From Hofstenia miamia (lineage: Eukaryota > Xenacoelomorpha > Acoela > Hofsteniidae): a stretch of 64,000 nt of DNA. The position numbers and the translations under genes are program-made. The stretch is from NCBI GenBank assembly GCA_900660155.1, contig CABFPE010000199.1, positions 1,073,678 to 1,137,677 of the forward strand, given 5' to 3'. The notes under the pieces were generated by a model. It was not told where the DNA came from. It searched no databases and saw only the letters and a list, made by a program, of their open reading frames with translations. Positions 58,508 to 64,000 of the stretch are shown piece by piece (position 1 is the stretch's first letter; every line of letters begins with the position of its first letter).

Positions 58508-61011
58508 AAACATGAAAGGCATAAATTACACAAAAGAGTGATGTTTTTCTTAAATTTGGATATAAGATGTTTCCTAAAATATGTATTACAGGCAATGTTA
58601 TTGCAGATGAATTTGAAAAATTTGTAGGGTAGGTCTATATTCATTGTATCCTATTCTATTAGAAGGAGCTTGCAGGCCTTTCAATGAGTGCATTCTAATG
58701 TTAAAAATCTATGTTTGAAACACAGAAACGTGCATCAACAAAATAACTGAAAATAACATCAAAATATAGAATTGAAATTCACAAGCATTATCTTACAAAT
58801 GGAAGTTATCATCTATTAAGCTTCTTAATCTCTGCCGCTGGAATAAAACTTGAAAACCATTGTAGTACAAAATGTTTTATGAAGGATTTTATGAAATTTC
58901 ATAAAGTTCCTTATTGTGAAATTAGTGATTTCAATTTTTCATCAATTTCGTGTGGCGGCAATACTTGTAGGAAGGATTTGCGTACCTTCTGCTAAAAGGT
59001 TGATTGGTACCCGTATCCACCCATATCCAGAGAATACTTACGCATATAACTGAATGTCTTACGTGTGCCTTTTCGAATACACGTAGGCCCAATTTCAACA
59101 ACTCTAGACTACTCCAGTTTTGGAAAATAAATTTTGCTAAAGCTAGCTGTCGGTCTTATTAAACTCAGATCTATATCCAGCCGATAACTGTAATTAGAGT
59201 GCCTATTAGTGATGTGTGGGCATGTGGGAACTACTCATGGGTACCCGTTGCACAAATGATTACGAGTAAACATCTTTCCACTGCACATTATGTGAATTTA
59301 AAATCTGATTTTTTCAAAACAAATTATAAATAAATATTTAAAAATTTACATCTATAATGAATTTGACTTGTGTTTGAAATTTTATTAATAATTCTTAAAT
59401 TATTTGATAGCAGCAAAGAAAATTTCATTTTGGATGTGAATAGGAATGTACTTTTTGACAGGCCGATGTTACATTAAAAAAGCTTTACTTTACCCAGAGA
59501 TGGAAGCTGGTTCGTACTGCCCAGTGGCCCAGTTCTGATTACTTATAATTTCACTTCATCGGTCAAAAGTGGTTACTGGTAATCGGTCAGCAAATTTTAT
59601 CTGAGGATTTCACAAATCTTATGCTGCGAAAGCTTACAAAAACGTTCACTTATATACGATTATGCAAAAATGTTCGGAGATAACATATGCAATTCACCAA
59701 TGTGGGTCAAGTCGTCTTTTTGAATAAGTACTAGTGCATTGAATGTCGATTCAATGGCATAAATTCAGTAAATAAGAGCTCTAATGATCTAAGTATCTAA
59801 CCAATAACACCATATTAAATTCTAACTCTCCATTTAATTTTTGCCATTATATATTTGAAATGAATAGTAATGAGTAATGATTCGAAATTATAGAAACTGT
59901 CAACGTGCCTTTAAAGGCACAAGCCAATAAGATCCAATAATTCATTTTTAGATTATACTTTCAGAGTAAACCTAGTTTGATTTTCTGATCACCACGGTCG
60001 TTAAGCTTTGCTTATTAACTAGGCCTAAAATTAAAACTTAAAATCATCACCATTGATGTTTGCAAGTAATCACAGTGGGCTGTTAATTACTGAAATCTAT
60101 CACGGAATAGTTTGTTTACATAAGATTACCAATATTCCAACAAAACACGCTATTAAACTTTGCAAGATTAAGAGCATTGGATGATTTGCCTCGATTTTTT
60201 GGAAGCTAACAGTATTATGTCAAGCTACTCTGTATACCAGTGCTTCTTCGCCTCCTATTTTTTATTGGTACGGTGTATTCTTCGCTAATGCTGGTTGTCT
60301 GACCCGTATTTAATTTACATAGAAACTTCCGGTTATCATAGAAATGATGAACACAATATTTCAACATTTATAGAGGCTCTGAATAATATAGGTGTATGAC
60401 AAATTATAGCACTGCATAAATCTGGGTTTAGATCACTCTATGCGCCTTAAATTTTAGTGTTTTTTCTTAAGCATTTACGACATTATGCGCATACATTAAA
60501 AAATCAATGAGTAAATATATATGTATATTGCATCTTAGTATAAATTCTACATTTCTTGGATATCCACGAAAAATTAGTATTTTGTTCAAGACACTAGGTA
60601 AAGTCTTCCAATATTTTAAACAAAATTCTTTTAAAATTAGCTCAAAAAATCTAAAAGTTTCAAACAAAGTAATAGATGTACATGAACATAAAATTAAGGT
60701 AATATAGGATTTGCTTGGAGGCTCACTAATGCAAAAAGTAAGTTAATTCCTTCATATTTTAAATTATAACCACTTTCTAGTTCTGAGTGACATGAATGTA
60801 TAACAGAGGAGTAAATCGGAATGACCTGTTTTCGAACCATAACCTTTCTTTCTTTACTGGTAAAAATAGATTCCATTAGTTTTTGTAAAATGGTCTACAT
60901 TTCGTTTTTTAAAATATGAGCTCAAAATGGGCTGAAAATTTGAAATAGATGGGCTGGGTTGGAAACTTTTCAGTTTACTCAGCCCATTTCTATCTATACT
61001 ATATATATAAG
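58508..61011. other. Spacer with orphan hAT-like ends
   Basis: No gene recognised. Near 59494 cagagatggaagctggttcg looks like a hAT end, and near 59210 tagtgatgtgtgggc with gggtacccg looks like another, but neither has a partner end in reach. Mutually complementary 66-codon frames at 60467-60707 carry no motif. Confidence 0.45.
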
Positions 61012-61262
61012 GGCAGTCGACAACTTGTTCTCTGTTAAATATCGCGTACAAGTAGCCTTGTTACTGGTCTATTATAAAGTGTAAAATTTGTGAAAGATAA
61101 ATTTAGTAAAACCAAATATATTTCCTTTCGGAATTTGAACATAGAATTAAATAAATATTTCTCAAAATTTAGCGTTCTATTAAACAGAAAAATTCCAAAA
61201 TATAATTTTGCGACTTAGTGAATGAGCTAAGGCTAACAAAGATCTCTACACAAAGGCTACAC
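61012..61262 (+). repeat. Dispersed repeat, copy 2
   Basis: Related to 47080-47345. TA-rich sequence borders it on both sides (tatatataa before, a TA run at 61263-61280 after), which would fit insertion into a TA microsatellite. Confidence 0.65.
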
Positions 61263-61282
61263 TATATATATATATATATACA

Positions 61283-63407
61283 CAGAGTGAGGCAGCTAAA
61301 TTCAGACAATTATAATTACATACATAAACATGAAAATTGTCTCAATTAAATTGTTGTATTATACACACACATACAATTGTGACATTATAAAGCGTGTTAA
61401 TTAAATAAATTTCATTTTAGTGCAATGAGTGAACAAGTGCAACACAATACAATCGTGACATTAAAACGTGTTAACTCTGCTGCTGAAATTATTTCTGCTT
61501 TGAAGCTTAAAGGCAATAAGCGATTAACAGTCTACAGAGTAATCAAGAATTACAAAAAAATAATACAACAGCTCGTGCAACATCGTCTAGAAAGTCGAAG
61601 AAACGGGAAAAATCGCAAAGAATATTGGAGACAAAATTCGTCGAAACCCTCCGAGATCTCAAAGCAGAGTTGGAACCGGCCGGAAATTTTAAGGCCGGGG
61701 CCGGTAGTTGGCCGGCAACAGCTAATACCGGCCGGCCGGTTTTCGGCCTGTTTTGGCCGGTAAATTATATTTCCATTTTATATTTAATCTATGCAAGTAC
61801 GTTGTATATATATATATATAAACATAAACAAGCTGTTTTACACATGGCGATGCATAGAGCTGATATTGCATAACGCAAATTTCAATCTATTATAACTATA
61901 TTTCTACCAAAGCACAATTTTGATATTTTTTATAACTTTAATCAGCTGTTTTCACTTTCAGTGAATGGAAAATTGTGAACGTTTTAGTTTTTATTTAGTT
62001 AGTTTACTTTGCATGTTTTTCTGCATTCTACTCAAATATATTTTCAACGTCCCCTTAAAATATTAATTAAATGCAAGGGTTCCAGCTGCTTTATTTGAAT
62101 GAGGTCTTTCAAATTTCAAGCGTAAATCTTCTACATTATATTTTAGTATTATAAACAGGTTCTTTTAATATTAATAGTAAGTTCCATAGAAAATTGAAGT
62201 AAAATCAAAAAGCAGAACAACTCCGTTTGTAGCAAAATTTAGGAGAGATTCCAGAATGTAAATGTAATTATTATTCAAATTGCAATACTGTAAATTGCTC
62301 ATAGTATAATATTTTTTTCGAACTTTAGATTTTAATAGAAATTCCTCCCAAACTAAGAAAAGTATTCCCTGTTTATCATAAAAAACAAGAATATTTTTTA
62401 TAATTTCGGCCGGTAAGCGGCCGGTAACTTTACCGGCCTTTCATGAGATTTAAAAGTGGCTGCAGGCCGGTAAATTGCCGCCCCAGGCCCAACCGGCCTC
62501 GGCCGGGCGGTAGCCGGTTCCATCTCTGTCTCAAGGAACCCTGGCCGCTGAACATAATACCTCACAAAGGACTATTGGTCGCATTTTACGTGAAGATTTA
62601 GAGTTGACAGCTTATAAGACAAGAAGAAATAATTTTTTTTGGTGCTGGTGGTGAGCATCTGCGGTTGGCAAGAACTAGAAATTTTGACGCTCGCTGTGTC
62701 ATCTTTTGCGATGAGAAATTTTTTTCAGTGAATGAGAGTTTAAATAGTCAAAATAAACGAGTGTATGCCACATCTCTTGCAAATGTTGACCCGAAGAAAT
62801 TGTACAGAAAACTTTGTCCGTAATGGTTTTTGCGGCAATCAGTGGTTCTGGAATTTCTGACCTAAAATTTGTTGATCCTGGTGTAAAAATTGATCAGCAC
62901 TATTACACAGACTGTAATACATGACACTGTGCTTCCTTGGGTTCAAAGAACTTTTCAAAATAGGCCATACATCTTCCAGCAGGATGGGGCTCCATCACAT
63001 ACCTCCAATAAATGTCAAGAATTTCGTCAAGTCAATTTTTATGATTTTCTCAACAAGACAGAATGGCCAGCTGCGTTGCCCGACTTGAATCCTTGTGACT
63101 TTTTCTTGTGGGGATACTTAGAACAGAAGGTAAACTACAAAACGTACTCGTCTGTTGAAAGTTTAAAGGCTGCTTTGAATGATGCATATCAGCAAATGGA
63201 TAAGAAAATGGTCGAGAATGCATGTGTGCGTCAATTCAAGAAAAGATGTGCACTGCTGGTCAAGCAAAAAGGCGGACCTTTTGAACACTTGATTTATATG
63301 TTGTTAATACCACATTTGTTTGTTTGAAATATATTTTGTTATTAGATTCACATTTTTCTTACCACAAACATGAACATAACTTGTCTGATTTTAGCTGTCT
63401 CACCCTG
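61283..63407 (+). mobile_element. maT-type mariner transposon (DD37D), interrupted by a hAT MITE
   Basis: Inverted ends: left cagagtgaggcagctaaatt, right (inverted) cagggtgagacagctaaaat, in TA-rich flanks. The plus-strand transposase begins at the ATG 61425 (MSEQVQHNTIVTLKRVNSAA), with a helix-turn-helix start (GNKRLTVYRVIKNYKK), and after a frameshift in an A run near 61555 reads ETKFVETLRDLK or, in the next frame, DKIRRNPPRSQ. There a MITE (61665-62528) interrupts it. Beyond it come GTLAAEHNTSQRTIGRILRE, the first catalytic Asp in CVIFCDEKFFSV (about 62700), the second in FQQDGAPSHT, and the third in DLNPCD. I count 37 residues between the last two, the maT (DD37D) pattern. Further frameshifts lie between 62620 and 62920. 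The C-terminal part (62890-63327) is open. Confidence 0.9.
61665..62528. mobile_element. hAT MITE nested in the mariner transposase gene
   Basis: An 864-bp element with ends CAGAGTTGGAACCGGCC and (inverted) CAGAGATGGAACCGGCTACC. Its target duplication is tctcaaag (61657-61664) against tctcaagg (62529-62536), 7 of 8 matching. Subterminal GGCCGG repeats crowd both ends. With one duplication removed, the mariner frame reads straight through (NPPRSQGTLAAEH), which fixes the borders. No coding capacity. It shares its CAGAGATGG end with the element at 35596-36922, but the subterminal repeats differ. Confidence 0.93.
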
Positions 63408-64000
63408 TATATATATATATATATATATATTTAATTTTATGAAAATTTTAATTAGGGTGCCAATTACCAGTATCATCCTTTCCTGTAGATGTGATCTGTA
63501 AAGGAACTCTGTGTCTAAAAAGAATCTCTTGAAGAAAATTATGGTACCAATACTTGTAAAATTTAAAAACTTTGTGTTTGCAAGGAACTTACGTCACATT
63601 GGTACAGAACTTTACCTCTTCAGTTGATTTTAATTTAGGTACTCTGCTACTCTTAAAAGATAAAGACCATCCAACAAGGCGTTACGAGAGGGCTTGATAT
63701 GCACAGTTGATAGAAAAGTTCACCTATCAGAAATATGGTTTGTAATTGTAATTTTAGTGAAGTTTTAAAGTCTTTTTTTCTTCCTTGAATTCATGAATGT
63801 GTTATCCACTTATCTTAGAGCTAGAACAGCACACAAAAAAGCAAGAAAGGATTGATATTAGCGGGTTATGCCACAACTATTTATGTATTTAATAAGTCCG
63901 AATTACTTTTAGCCTCAAGGAAAAAAATTTTACATGAAAAAATGACTTGCATTTGACCAATCGAACAAAACATTTCGTTAATTGGAACAAGATAGTGGGT
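63408..64000. other. TA run and unrecognised sequence to the window end
   Basis: A TA microsatellite (63408-63431) follows the mariner element. At about 63450 ttagggtgccaatta recalls the end of the long-TIR element at 3891, but the match stops after 10 bases. No gene seen. Confidence 0.45.

Noticed and set aside
58325-58644. Three minus-strand frames rich in Tyr and Ile
   Set aside because: They translate TA microsatellites.
59490-59520. Orphan hAT-like end cagagatgg (also near 23131 and 28828)
   Set aside because: No partner end or target duplication within reach, and the nine-base match is weak alone.
63449-63465. ttagggtgcc as another end of the long-TIR element
   Set aside because: Similarity ends after about ten bases.

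Overview
The window is AT-rich animal DNA, from an invertebrate whose phylum I cannot settle by eye. It carries metazoan-only host genes (a cytohesin-like ARF regulator, a DEG/ENaC channel and a rhodopsin-class receptor) scattered among many transposon remains. CR1/jockey-like LINEs, Tc1/mariner, hAT, Polinton and Gypsy relics together fit a cnidarian or lophotrochozoan genome, but that is inference. Two N runs (30077-30207, 51455-51588) and single Ns at 3868 and about 57387 mark assembly joins, mostly in or beside repeats.

Layout. 1-2835: decayed Polinton DNA polymerase, interrupted by other repeat-like sequence. 3429-6429: an unnamed DNA-transposon-like element with long inverted repeats and a broken gene. 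7541-9050: twelve almost identical 126-bp tandem units, then a second, older array (9196-9682). 10921-12389: a non-autonomous element packed with GGCCATT motifs. 14375-15475: an intronless cytohesin-like gene whose Sec7 domain lacks the catalytic glutamate. 16150-18495: two head-to-tail LINE 3' ends, the second with a long open reverse transcriptase frame. 19428-20984: an intronless DEG/ENaC channel gene (minus strand). 21215-21935: a mariner-type MITE. 22500-22645: a possible first coding exon with a splice donor, followed by about 7 kb of very AT-rich, gene-poor DNA. 29790-33660: a promoter-like repeat cut by a gap, tandem repeats, a Gypsy pol fossil and a minus-strand LINE. 35596-41394: two hAT-type elements with 8-bp target duplications, a LINE endonuclease fragment abutting a hAT transposase fragment, and a small MITE. 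42782-43759: an intronless class A GPCR gene, with the relic of a paralogue at 44755-45060. 48697-51447: a truncated and a near-complete Tc1-type element. 53170-55404: a Gypsy fossil. 56337-58196: LINE fragments and the second promoter-like repeat. 61283-63407: a mariner of the DD37D type with a hAT MITE inserted in its transposase gene.

The host genes do not form an evident pathway. Each stands alone in repeat-rich DNA, and each coding region lacks introns. The points most worth a second look are the Sec7 protein that has lost its catalytic finger, the unnamed long-TIR element, the dispersed CCAAT/CRE/TATA promoter-like cassette, the tRNA-like LINE tail and the nested mariner/hAT insertion.
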